Assembly (NCBI GenBank): GCA_000403335.2
Contig: KE159631.1
Location: 315,671-379,670, forward strand
Reading direction: 5' to 3'
Length of the DNA stretch: 64,000 nt
Origin: Lachnospiraceae bacterium MD335
GTDB lineage: Bacteria > Bacillota > Clostridia > Lachnospirales > Lachnospiraceae
The notes under the pieces were generated by a model, which was not told the DNA's origin, searched no databases, and saw only the letters and a program-made list of their open reading frames with translations. Of this stretch, positions 8,104-15,665 are shown in pieces. The position numbers and the translations under genes were made by a program. Every line of letters begins with the position of its first letter. Position 1 is the first letter of the stretch.

Positions 8104-9936
8104 ATGAAAATAAAGAAAATAAAGAAAATTCATACCATTTTATGCTCAATATTTATTCTGACAATATGCCTGTACTTTCCATGTATGGCATCGGAAGAAC
8201 AAACGTTTGATACAAACGATGGCGAAGTTGTATTTATGCTTGACACAAGCGTTTCCATGAACGGACATGACAAGGACAGGCTTGCGGTAGATGCAGTCAG
8301 ACAGGCATTTTACAGCCTGCCTTCAAATTATGAGGCAGGTCTGGTCGCTTACAATACAGAAATACAGGCGAAAATTCCTTTCGGGACAGAACAGTCACAG
8401 TGGGATGAAAACCTTAATGTTATTGAATATACCGGATACACCAATGCCGGTGAAGCGTTAAAGCAGGCTGTGGAGCTGTTTTCCGATAAGGAGAAAACGA
8501 ACCGGTATGTCATCATCTTAACAGACGGGGAAATTGATATGCCTGACGCACAGCAAAAAGAGGCTTCAAGACTTCTATATGAAAAAATGGCAAGAGAGGC
8601 AAAAGAAAAAGGCATTGTCATATATATTATCGCATCAGGCAGTGAATGGAATGGAACGGGAGCCCATATTTTTGACGGTGCGGGGCTGACAGACGGAACA
8701 ATTTATTGGGAGGGGCAGTCAGGGAGCATATCGGAAATTATGAAGCGCATTCTGTATGACCGTATGAATTTTCCGAGGAGCGCCGTGGGAGCGTCAAAAG
8801 GAAACGGTGGAAAATTAAGTATGGAACTGCCTGCATCGTCGGCGGAACATGCAAGGGTTGTCTTGACGGCAGAACAAGGGTTTGGGAATATAAGCGCAGA
8901 GTATGCCGCTGAAAATGGAACGGTCATAAATGGGGAAAAATTTGCGGTAGTTGATATTGAAAAGCCTTTGGGACAAAAAATAGAACTCTCATACGAATCG
9001 ACGGATGTGTCAGATGTTGAGGCATATCTGACAGTTGATTATGCGGCGGAAATAAAGACACACATTACATACAGGGCAGAAGAAGATCCGACAGCACAAA
9101 AGCAGGATGTCCAAAATGCGCAGACGGCATATAAGCATATTGCAGACATTGAAATTTGGTTATCGGATACGCAGGGACGAAATGAAAATTTATGGGACGG
9201 CGCATATTATGAGGGAAGACAAATTTCTTTTACAGTGAATGAGGCTCCGGCAGTAGAAACAATTCATAGAGGAAGAATTCTGCATTCCATACAAATAGAC
9301 GGGATCAGTGAAGCTGCCTTGGAATTGGATGTCGCCAATCTGTCAGAACGGTTTTCAATCGGGCAGCCATGCATCTTAACCTTCTCACCTCCGGCTGATC
9401 CCGTGCCGGAGCCAAATTACATACCGTTGTGGGTTATTTTAGGCGTACTTTTATTAACGCTGACTGTTATTTTGACCGTGCTGGTAAAAAAGAGCAGGGA
9501 GACCGTGATTTATATGGCAAATCCTTCGGGGAATGAGGCAAAGAAGGAAGAAATAAAAGGCTGCACTTACACGGGAAAATTAAATATGTATGTTATTCAA
9601 ACCCAGACAGGGCAGGATGTTGCACCGCAGACATACAGGCTGTTCGGCAGGCAGAATACACGGATTACACTAAATCAGATTTTGAATTCATGCGGCATTA
9701 AGTTTGGGAAGATTGGCGCGGAGGACATTAGCTTTTATGCGGGACCGGATAAGGCGCTGATTGTCATGGACCAGTCGGAAAAGTGTACGGTGCTCCGCGG
9801 AACGGAGATTTTGAAGAAGGGAATGGGATATCCTGTATATTATAACGGAAAACTGACTGTTACGTTTGAGGACGGAATAACGGAAATGGAAATCCATTAT
9901 AAAAATCTAAAACCAAGCGAACAGCAGAATATATAG
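8104..9936 (+). CDS. Exported VWA-domain protein with cytoplasmic FHA-like tail
   Basis: First gene of the island. A 610-aa membrane protein: signal peptide (1-29), von Willebrand A domain with the MIDAS motif DTSVSMNG (residues 47-54) and ILTDGEIDMP, then an extracytoplasmic beta-rich region (about 235-430), one membrane segment (about 440-463), and a cytoplasmic C-terminal domain (about 480-600) with strand pattern and RLFGRQN reminiscent of an FHA domain. ATG 8104 has AGGGGTG six bases upstream; GTG 8095 is less likely. It is followed by the sheath gene 28 bases on. I infer a membrane anchor or sensor for the machine, taking the place of TssJLM, which I do not find. The FHA-like call for the tail is tentative. 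Confidence 0.75.
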   Translation: MKIKKIKKIHTILCSIFILTICLYFPCMASEEQTFDTNDGEVVFMLDTSVSMNGHDKDRLAVDAVRQAFYSLPSNYEAGLVAYNTEIQAKIPFGTEQSQWDENLNVIEYTGYTNAGEALKQAVELFSDKEKTNRYVIILTDGEIDMPDAQQKEASRLLYEKMAREAKEKGIVIYIIASGSEWNGTGAHIFDGAGLTDGTIYWEGQSGSISEIMKRILYDRMNFPRSAVGASKGNGGKLSMELPASSAEHARVVLTAEQGFGNISAEYAAENGTVINGEKFAVVDIEKPLGQKIELSYESTDVSDVEAYLTVDYAAEIKTHITYRAEEDPTAQKQDVQNAQTAYKHIADIEIWLSDTQGRNENLWDGAYYEGRQISFTVNEAPAVETIHRGRILHSIQIDGISEAALELDVANLSERFSIGQPCILTFSPPADPVPEPNYIPLWVILGVLLLTLTVILTVLVKKSRETVIYMANPSGNEAKKEEIKGCTYTGKLNMYVIQTQTGQDVAPQTYRLFGRQNTRITLNQILNSCGIKFGKIGAEDISFYAGPDKALIVMDQSEKCTVLRGTEILKKGMGYPVYYNGKLTVTFEDGITEMEIHYKNLKPSEQQNI

Positions 9937-9964
9937 CGATATACAAGAAAAAGGAGGACTTCAA

Positions 9965-12148
9965 ATGGGAGACACAATCAGACAGACGAACAGAACCATG
10001 CTGATGGAAGAGGTAAATCCTGAAAAACTTGACTTTCTGACACTTGTAGGAGACGTCAGGGGGATGGAAAGCCTTTCAGATGACAAGATTAAGGAAATCC
10101 ACGATCAGCTTTTGGTACGCAGTTTTGATGAAATGCTGGAGAAATTTGCACCGACAGTATACTGTTACTATGATGCAAACAATCAGAAGGTGGCATATAC
10201 ATTAAAGAAACCGGAAGGAATTCCGGAAAACATGCTGACGGAAATACCGCTGAACCGGAAGAACGAATATTTGGGGATGCTGATGTCCATGGTGGATACA
10301 AAGAGATCAGAGGGAACGATCAACGCGGACTTTAAATTTGAAAAACTAACGGACATGATTTCCCCCAAAAAGGTTATGGAGGAAATCAGGCAGAACCGTA
10401 AGGAGCTGCAGTATACATATGCACAGTATGCCGAGCTGGAGGACGGTGCTCCGCAGAAGCTTGATTTGGCGGACAAGTTAAATGTCATGTTTGAGGAGGC
10501 GAGCGCCAACTATAACAATGTCATGGCAATGCTCCCCTTAGCCATTGAAGACATCAAGACGCGTCTTCTTTTGGGCGACAGCGGGGAAAAGAAAGACAAT
10601 TCACCGCTTGCACTCGGGGTTTTGAGCATGGGGGCAGAAGGAGAGCTGCGCATTTTGGAGGCTCCCAAGGTGGAAACAACCGCGCTTGTTGCCGTAGATG
10701 ATAATGCCAATACCGGTCTTATTGAAGCGTTGAAGGAAGATTATAAAACCCTGAATGAGGAAAGCAACGATTACGTGGAGGCGCTTGTTGCCAGAACATT
10801 CTGTCCTCTTACTTCCACGATGGAGAGCAGGATTGACCAAGAGAAGGAGGTTGCAAACTATAATTCCTATTTGGAGTTTTATAAAGAATCAAAAGATGCG
10901 TTTATCAAAACAGTAAAACCGCTGATCGAAAAGCTGCTCGGAATTTGGTGCTATTTTGAACAGTATCCGCAAAAGATAAAAGGAATGCGCCCGTCCCTTG
11001 TCATCACCAATGTTTCCAATGACATGATGGCAAAATCAAGCAATATTTCCAGACTGATTACTTATCTGAATACCGTGAATGCGAAAAATGAATTCAGCAA
11101 CACGGTATGGTATTCCATTGTGCCGTCAGTATCACTGGATCAGCACAGCAAAATGAAGCTCACAAGGGAGCGCTTTAAGGGAAACAGCGCGGCAATGAAG
11201 ACGGATGTCAACAGTGTGGAATCCCTCGTCCGCCTTTTGGATGTGTTCAAGGATTACGGGGTGCAGTGCTTTTTCAGCTATGAGACGGGTGATACGACAA
11301 CCTTTAACACACTGGCGACAGAAGGAATTGAAAAATATGAGGAGCGGTGCGCGCCTCTGATGGGAAAGGCATTCAGTGAATACGCAATTCCATGTCTTCC
11401 GAATTTTACGATTATACCGAAAGAGAAATCCGGAGTGGTATTGGACAGCCGTATGGTCATCAATGAGAACAATGCGGTAGAGCTGTCCAAGGAAAAAGAA
11501 GACATCATGAAACTTTGGATTGACGGTGTTTATGTAGGAGCCGCTTATGTGGCGGCAGGCATTGTTTCCGCGTACCAGTGTCCGGAATATCTGAAAGACC
11601 GTTTCGGAAAGGCAGGCGTGGATATGCAGCTGCCCGGTGTCCGCTTCGACATTGAGGCGGATGACCATTCGCTGGCTGTCCGCACAATGATGTCAAAAGA
11701 AATTACGGGATTTACCAATTCGATTAAGGCGGACATTAACCGTAAAAACTTTGGATTTGTATTTTCTTCCGAGAATGCATCTTATAAAGGAAATAACATC
11801 ACAAACATTATGATATATAAGAGCAGGAACCTGATGTCAGACGGATATACGTTTGAGCCGATTTATAAGACGCAGGTAACGACTTACATAGAACGGATCC
11901 TGCGGCATGCCACGGGAGATTTCAAGGAAGACGCGATTGTCCAGTTTTTCTCGAATAATCCGCGCAGCCAGAAGAGCGAATGGTTATCGAAGCGGGAGTG
12001 CATCAATGCCGTTTTGGGAAAAGGGGACGATATAGAGTATTTCATTGATAATGAAAACGGATACTGCACGCTGAACATTACGTTCAACGGAAACGTGAAA
12101 AATCTCGAAGTGGAGATAAACCGTTTAAATGCTGCTAACAGAGCGTAA
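9965..12148 (+). CDS. Contractile sheath protein, apparent TssB-TssC fusion
   Basis: A 727-aa cytoplasmic protein. The first ~150 residues follow the small sheath protein TssB/VipA: a strand LTLVGDVRGME, then RSFDEMLEKFAP, then FEKLTDMISPKKVMEE followed by a helix, in the order and spacing of TssB (GDFSG, NFDEVM..LAP, F.SL.DFSP..V). The last ~120 residues follow the end of TssC/VipB: TTYIERILRHATGDF, a charged loop, an extra strand, and NITFNGNVKNLEVEIN. The middle holds alternating helix and strand blocks. In Gram-negative T6SS these are two proteins of about 170 and 500 aa; the sum matches this one chain. ATG 9965 has AGGAGG upstream. Two tube genes follow. The sheath assignment rests on pattern and neighbours, so I am fairly but not fully sure. 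Confidence 0.72.
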   Translation: MGDTIRQTNRTMLMEEVNPEKLDFLTLVGDVRGMESLSDDKIKEIHDQLLVRSFDEMLEKFAPTVYCYYDANNQKVAYTLKKPEGIPENMLTEIPLNRKNEYLGMLMSMVDTKRSEGTINADFKFEKLTDMISPKKVMEEIRQNRKELQYTYAQYAELEDGAPQKLDLADKLNVMFEEASANYNNVMAMLPLAIEDIKTRLLLGDSGEKKDNSPLALGVLSMGAEGELRILEAPKVETTALVAVDDNANTGLIEALKEDYKTLNEESNDYVEALVARTFCPLTSTMESRIDQEKEVANYNSYLEFYKESKDAFIKTVKPLIEKLLGIWCYFEQYPQKIKGMRPSLVITNVSNDMMAKSSNISRLITYLNTVNAKNEFSNTVWYSIVPSVSLDQHSKMKLTRERFKGNSAAMKTDVNSVESLVRLLDVFKDYGVQCFFSYETGDTTTFNTLATEGIEKYEERCAPLMGKAFSEYAIPCLPNFTIIPKEKSGVVLDSRMVINENNAVELSKEKEDIMKLWIDGVYVGAAYVAAGIVSAYQCPEYLKDRFGKAGVDMQLPGVRFDIEADDHSLAVRTMMSKEITGFTNSIKADINRKNFGFVFSSENASYKGNNITNIMIYKSRNLMSDGYTFEPIYKTQVTTYIERILRHATGDFKEDAIVQFFSNNPRSQKSEWLSKRECINAVLGKGDDIEYFIDNENGYCTLNITFNGNVKNLEVEINRLNAANRA

Positions 12149-12178
12149 CTCTGTAGTAAATAAATTATAAGAGAAACA

Positions 12179-12312
12179 GTAACTGTTCAGTACAGCACTG
12201 CGCACTTGCTGCGAAGTGCGTAAGAAAGCGTAAATTATGCCAAGCATCAAGTCTCCACGAAGTGGATTTGCATGGCTTGATGCTTGTAACTATGAAGGCA
12301 CTGAATAGTTAC
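12179..12312 (+). ncRNA. Structured leader RNA between sheath and tube genes
   Basis: A 192-base gap folds into a closed multibranch structure. GTAACTGTTCAGT (12179-12191) pairs with ACTGAATAGTTAC (12300-12312; one G-U). Inside are hairpin 12199-12222 (TGCGCACTT/AAGTGCGTA) and hairpin 12241-12286 (CAAGCATCAAG/CTTGATGCTTG, perfect 11 bp, with an inner TCCAC/GTGGA). Downstream, ACAGT (12319-12323) can pair with ACTGT (12336-12340) around the AGGAGG ribosome site of the first tube gene. No T tract follows the stems. Likely a translational, stability or processing element setting tube expression relative to sheath. Confidence 0.55.
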
Positions 12313-12340
12313 AATAAACAGTGCAAAAGGAGGTAACTGT

Positions 12341-12772
12341 ATGGGTTTCAGAATGAAAATTACAGGCGGGTCAGAACCGATTGACTTTGATGAAAGAAGC
12401 ATCACCAAGGTGGATTTTGACTCAAAGTCAGCAATGGATTCCAATGCAAGGGCCACGGATTACAGCCTTTCCGTTAAGGTCTGGGGAAAGATGCTGTACA
12501 AGCTTGGCGGAGAAGGAAATGATCCGACGCTTGGACTGGCGCAATGGTCACAGGTTCCGTCGGAGAAAGCGGACTGCTATAGAAATGCGGAAATCAGCGT
12601 AATTTCAGCAGGTCAGGTAGTGCGTCAGTTTACGCTGCCAAATGCATTTGTAATGGAGTATTCCGAGGAGGAAGACGACGAGGCAGGCGTAGGAACCTTC
12701 TATATTCATATGAAACAGAAGAAGGATGAAAACGGCGCCATCAAGGTTGAAGGCGGCTTTGGCGGAGAATGA
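12341..12772 (+). CDS. Hcp-like tube protein 1
   Basis: A 143-aa soluble, strand-rich protein with no signal peptide. Size, beta-barrel-like alternation and position directly after the sheath gene fit the Hcp/gp19 inner tube. It shares a clear core with the next gene: DSNARATDYSLSV, a LA.WS.VP.EKADCYR block, then LPNAFVMEYSEE and GTFYIHMKQKKDE near the end. The conserved two-barrel-half pattern supports a ring-forming subunit that stacks inside the sheath. ATG 12341 follows AAAGGAGGT, whose exposure may be controlled by the leader RNA. I recognise it by context and pattern rather than by a strong Hcp motif. Confidence 0.68.
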   Translation: MGFRMKITGGSEPIDFDERSITKVDFDSKSAMDSNARATDYSLSVKVWGKMLYKLGGEGNDPTLGLAQWSQVPSEKADCYRNAEISVISAGQVVRQFTLPNAFVMEYSEEEDDEAGVGTFYIHMKQKKDENGAIKVEGGFGGE

Positions 12773-12791
12773 TGAGAGGAGGTAGCAGAAT

Positions 12792-13220
12792 ATGTCATAC
12801 AAGGTAACGGTAGAAGGTATGGAAAGTTTTGAGATTGCGAAGGAATGCGTAAGGAGTGTCAGGTTTTCCACGGATATACCCCTGGATTCCAATGCAAGGA
12901 CAAAGGATGTCGGAAGCACTCTGACACTTACGGGAAGAATTCTGACGGCAGTGGACGGGGATCCGTTTGACAGCACCAGAAAGCTTGCGCTGTGGTCTGC
13001 AGTTCCGGCTGAGAAGGCGGACTGCTACAGAAAGGTAACAGTGGAGCATATTGCGGCAGGAATTATGGAGCGCAAATATTATTTCCCGAATGCGTTTGTC
13101 GTGGATTACAAAGAAGACTTCGGCGACGCGGAGGGAACAGGAACATTTACACTGGTTATTAAGCAGAAAAAAGATAAACTGAATATGATAACGGTGGAAG
13201 GCGGTTATCCGGCTACTTAA
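12792..13220 (+). CDS. Hcp-like tube protein 2
   Basis: A 142-aa paralogue of the preceding tube protein, roughly 40% identical by eye: DSNART, LALWSAVPAEKADCYR, FPNAFVVDYKEDFG and GTFTLVIKQKKDK line up. It starts 19 bases after gene 1 with its own GAGGAGG site, so the two are cotranscribed. Two different subunits could form the main tube and a specialised end, a mixed ring, or alternative tubes. A terminator-like hairpin lies ten bases after the stop, separating the sheath/tube genes from the rest of the island. Confidence 0.68.
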   Translation: MSYKVTVEGMESFEIAKECVRSVRFSTDIPLDSNARTKDVGSTLTLTGRILTAVDGDPFDSTRKLALWSAVPAEKADCYRKVTVEHIAAGIMERKYYFPNAFVVDYKEDFGDAEGTGTFTLVIKQKKDKLNMITVEGGYPAT

Positions 13221-13229
13221 AGGAATATT

Positions 13230-13265
13230 GGGCGTATTCGGTATCAACCGGGTGCGCCCGTTTTT
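13230..13265 (+). terminator. Attenuator-like terminator after tube genes
   Basis: GGGCGTA (13230-13236) pairs with TGCGCCC (13253-13259, one G-U), enclosing CGGT-ATCA-ACCG (13239-13250), followed by GTTTTT. Because unbroken co-directional genes continue right after it, it probably acts as a partial terminator, keeping sheath and tube transcripts more abundant than downstream ones. Confidence 0.7.
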
Positions 13266-13285
13266 GAAACGGAAAAAGAGAAAAA

Positions 13286-13621
13286 ATGGAAAATTTATAT
13301 GACATTTTAGGTGTTCAACAAAATGCTGCTGACGCGGAAATAAAAAAGGCATTCCGCACACTTTCCAAGAAATATCATCCGGATGCAAATCCGGGAAATA
13401 AAAAAGCGGAAGAGAAGTTTCGTGCGGTTTCAGAGGCGTATGCCATATTGCAGAATCCGCAAAAGAGAAAAGAATATGATAAAAAGCTTGCCCGTTTTTT
13501 TGGATTTCATCCAAAATCATCGGATGTAAATCCGGAACAGTTTCAACGAACAGAGAAAACAAAAACAAATCCGATTGATATGACAGATTTGTTTGAAAAA
13601 TATATGGGGATACGAAAATAA
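13286..13621 (+). CDS. J-domain (DnaJ-like) protein
   Basis: A 111-aa cytoplasmic protein. Residues 3-66 are a complete J domain with helices around the HPD motif at residues 31-33 ([10 protein letters not shown]), followed by the typical [20 protein letters not shown]. The remaining ~45 residues are a short polar tail; there is no Gly/Phe region, zinc-finger or substrate-binding domain, so it is not a general DnaJ. It would stimulate the ATPase of an Hsp70. An Hsp70-like ATPase is encoded in the same island at 29651, the obvious candidate partner. It sits between the tube genes and FHA genes; ATG 13286 has only a weak purine-rich site (AAAAAGAGAAAAA). Confidence 0.88.
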   Translation: MENLYDILGVQQNAADAEIKKAFRTLSKKYHPDANPGNKKAEEKFRAVSEAYAILQNPQKRKEYDKKLARFFGFHPKSSDVNPEQFQRTEKTKTNPIDMTDLFEKYMGIRK

Positions 13622-13643
13622 GATGCAGAGACGGAGGTTTGGT

Positions 13644-14201
13644 ATGAATAAAAAACGTGCAGTCGATTTTGCAATTGTATTTGTTTGTTTCGCGCTGCTT
13701 CTTATAGCCTTTGTATATCCCGCGCGCACTAAATACCATGAGCCGCTTATGTGGATCTCAGGCGGGACTGCAGTATTTTTTCTGGTCATGGCGCTCATGG
13801 ATGCAGATGACAGAATACGCCTAGAAAGAACAAAAAAGAACGGGCTGCCTTCTGAATCGGGCATGATTACGGAGCTGGTTCTGCTCAGTGAAGAGGATAC
13901 GCAGTTAAGCGTTTGGGAGCTTTACGGAAAAACAGCGGTCGTAATCGGCCGTGACGTGAAAGAAAATCAGGTCGATATTGATTTGAATACAAGTCCTTAT
14001 GCAAGCATGGTAGAAATTGAGCATGCAGTTATGAACTATTCTTCGGGGAACTGGTATATAGAAGATTTGGGCAGTAAAAACGGGATTCAGATAAAGAAAG
14101 CGGCGGACGATAAAATATACCGCCTTTCGGCAGATACACCCTGCAGGGTGGAGCGCGGGGATATTCTTTATATCGGACTCAACCGTCTGCTGCTGCGCTG
14201 A
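13644..14201 (+). CDS. Two-TM membrane protein with cytoplasmic FHA domain
   Basis: A 185-aa protein with two membrane segments (about 7-27 and 34-52) and a C-terminal forkhead-associated domain (about 90-183). FHA signatures: VIGRDVKENQVDIDL, then EIEHAVMNY in place of the usual S..H, WYIEDLGSKNGIQI, and RGDILYIG. FHA domains bind phosphothreonine peptides; Fha proteins regulate T6SS assembly in Gram-negatives. I choose ATG 13644, preceded by ACGGAGG, over 13593, which overlaps the J-domain gene. Both ends of the FHA domain would be cytoplasmic. It is part of a run of four genes (13644-17471) devoted to phospho-signalling at the membrane. Confidence 0.82.
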   Translation: MNKKRAVDFAIVFVCFALLLIAFVYPARTKYHEPLMWISGGTAVFFLVMALMDADDRIRLERTKKNGLPSESGMITELVLLSEEDTQLSVWELYGKTAVVIGRDVKENQVDIDLNTSPYASMVEIEHAVMNYSSGNWYIEDLGSKNGIQIKKAADDKIYRLSADTPCRVERGDILYIGLNRLLLR

Positions 14202-14246
14202 CAGGACAATAAAAACACCAAAAAGAGAAAGAGGAGTGTGTAAAAG

Positions 14247-14774
14247 ATGAGTAATTTGCTTCGATGCCAGAACGGTCATTTGTTTTCGTCCAGAAGATAC
14301 GGGACGGTATGCCCCTACTGCAACATAGAAACCGCGACAGAAGAAAAACAGGGGATGGCGGGAAAAAACGATGAGGAAATAGAGGCGCTGCTGCTTGCTC
14401 AGGAAATCTCCCCCGTGTGCGGATGGATTGTCTGCATATCGGGACCACGGCAGGGAAAAGGGTATGAAATCAAGTCTGGAAAGAACTTTGTTGGGCGTGC
14501 TGACGACATGGACATTCAGATATTGGGGGATAATAAAATATCCCGCAGAAATCACGGCGTCATCGTGTTTGACCCGAAAAAGAAAGAAACGGTTCTTCTT
14601 CCGGGGGACAGCAACGGGCTTGTATACCATAATGATGCCGCAGTATATACCCCCACGGTTCTGAATTCCTATGATGTCATTGAAATGGGGGACAGCAAAT
14701 TTGTGTTTGTACCGTTTTGCGGAGAAAACTTTATGTGGGAGGATAATCAGGCTCCGTCAGGGGGGAGCGTATGA
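14247..14774 (+). CDS. Zinc-ribbon plus FHA protein
   Basis: A 175-aa cytoplasmic protein. Residues 4-28 look like a small metal ribbon (CQNGHLFSSRRYG, CPYC). Residues about 57-165 form an FHA domain: GPRQGKGYEIKSGKNFVGR, DIQILGDNKISRRNH (the classical R..S..H) and a strand-rich end. This FHA keeps the phosphothreonine-contacting Arg, Ser and His better than the preceding membrane FHA. It overlaps the next gene (ATGA at 14771-14774), implying translational coupling to the PP2C phosphatase. In T6SS, an FHA protein and a PP2C phosphatase form a kinase-phosphatase switch; the kinase itself is not in this window. Confidence 0.83.
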   Translation: MSNLLRCQNGHLFSSRRYGTVCPYCNIETATEEKQGMAGKNDEEIEALLLAQEISPVCGWIVCISGPRQGKGYEIKSGKNFVGRADDMDIQILGDNKISRRNHGVIVFDPKKKETVLLPGDSNGLVYHNDAAVYTPTVLNSYDVIEMGDSKFVFVPFCGENFMWEDNQAPSGGSV

Positions 14775-15625
14775 CGATTCCGGAGTACATATCGGCAATG
14801 TTGTGTGCCGTCGGTCTTATGATGATTACTTTGCGGTTTTGTATGGCAGATCACAGAAATACTTCTCGGGGTGGAAAGTGCCCGTACTGGTGTGAATACG
14901 GCGCCAGTAAAACGATAGGGACGCGGGAAGTGCAGGAAGACGAATACGGCATACTGGAAACGCAGGAGGGTATAATGGCTGTGCTTGCTGACGGAATGGG
15001 AAAACATTACGGAGGAAAAATCGCAAGCCGTGCGGCAGTGGAAGTGTTCAAAGACATATTCGACGATGAAAATGCGTTTTACAACCCGCAGTATTATCTC
15101 CGTAAGGCGTTTCAGGGAGCAAATAGGGAAATCCTCAGCCTGATTGAAGACGGACATGGACAGGCTTGCGTTGCGGCAGTCCTGATAAAGGACAACAGGC
15201 TGTATTATGCGTCAGCGGGAAATGTGAAGATAGCCGTATACAGGAATAAAGAACTGGTACCCGTTACTGAGGGACATACAATAAGTGTTTTGGCAAAAAA
15301 GCAGTATACGGAAGGAAAACTGAGCCGTCAGGATGCAGCTGCCCTTATGGAGCATCACCGCCTCTATAATTATGTGGGGCAGGACGGTTTCCATGATATT
15401 GAATTTTTTGACACGCCAATTGCACTAAACGGCGGAGAATATATTCTGCTGATGTCGGACGGAATGTATGAAGAAGTGCGGTGGAAAGAAATGGAAGACT
15501 GTCTGGAACAGGAGGGAACCTGTCAGCAGAAAGCTTTTGCGCTTGTGGAACTGGTTAATCAAAGCGATTCAGAAGATAAAGACAATGCTTCTGTGGCAGT
15601 TTTAAAGATAAAAGGAAAAAAATAG
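14771..15625 (+). CDS. Membrane-anchored PP2C-type protein phosphatase
   Basis: A 284-aa Ser/Thr phosphatase with an N-terminal membrane segment (about 8-25) and a cytoplasmic PP2C domain (about 40-282). Metal and phosphate motifs are present: REVQEDEYG (first Asp), LADGMGKHYGGKIAS, SAGNVKIAVYR, LLMSDGMYEE and DNASVAVL. These are the expected acidic ligands, so it should be active. The role is inferred to be the PppA equivalent, removing phosphate from an FHA ligand and turning the machine off. The N-terminal anchor is less common for this family and places it beside the membrane FHA, VWA and pseudo-PP2C proteins. It is translationally coupled to the FHA gene upstream by a four-base overlap. 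Confidence 0.87.
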   Translation: MTIPEYISAMLCAVGLMMITLRFCMADHRNTSRGGKCPYWCEYGASKTIGTREVQEDEYGILETQEGIMAVLADGMGKHYGGKIASRAAVEVFKDIFDDENAFYNPQYYLRKAFQGANREILSLIEDGHGQACVAAVLIKDNRLYYASAGNVKIAVYRNKELVPVTEGHTISVLAKKQYTEGKLSRQDAAALMEHHRLYNYVGQDGFHDIEFFDTPIALNGGEYILLMSDGMYEEVRWKEMEDCLEQEGTCQQKAFALVELVNQSDSEDKDNASVAVLKIKGKK

Positions 15626-15665
15626 TTGTTTCTAAGGCAGACTGAGAAAGGAGTATTGTTATTAA

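Noticed and set aside
9965-13220. PVC/Afp-type extracellular injection system
   Set aside because: The sheath lacks the PGVY..E-type start, and no AAA ATPase or tail-fibre and cap genes of that class are seen; TssB/TssC-like order fits better.
12795-13739. 314-aa open frame on the minus strand
   Set aside because: It lies opposite tube 2, the J-domain gene and an FHA gene, all well supported; the residues are typical of antisense reading.
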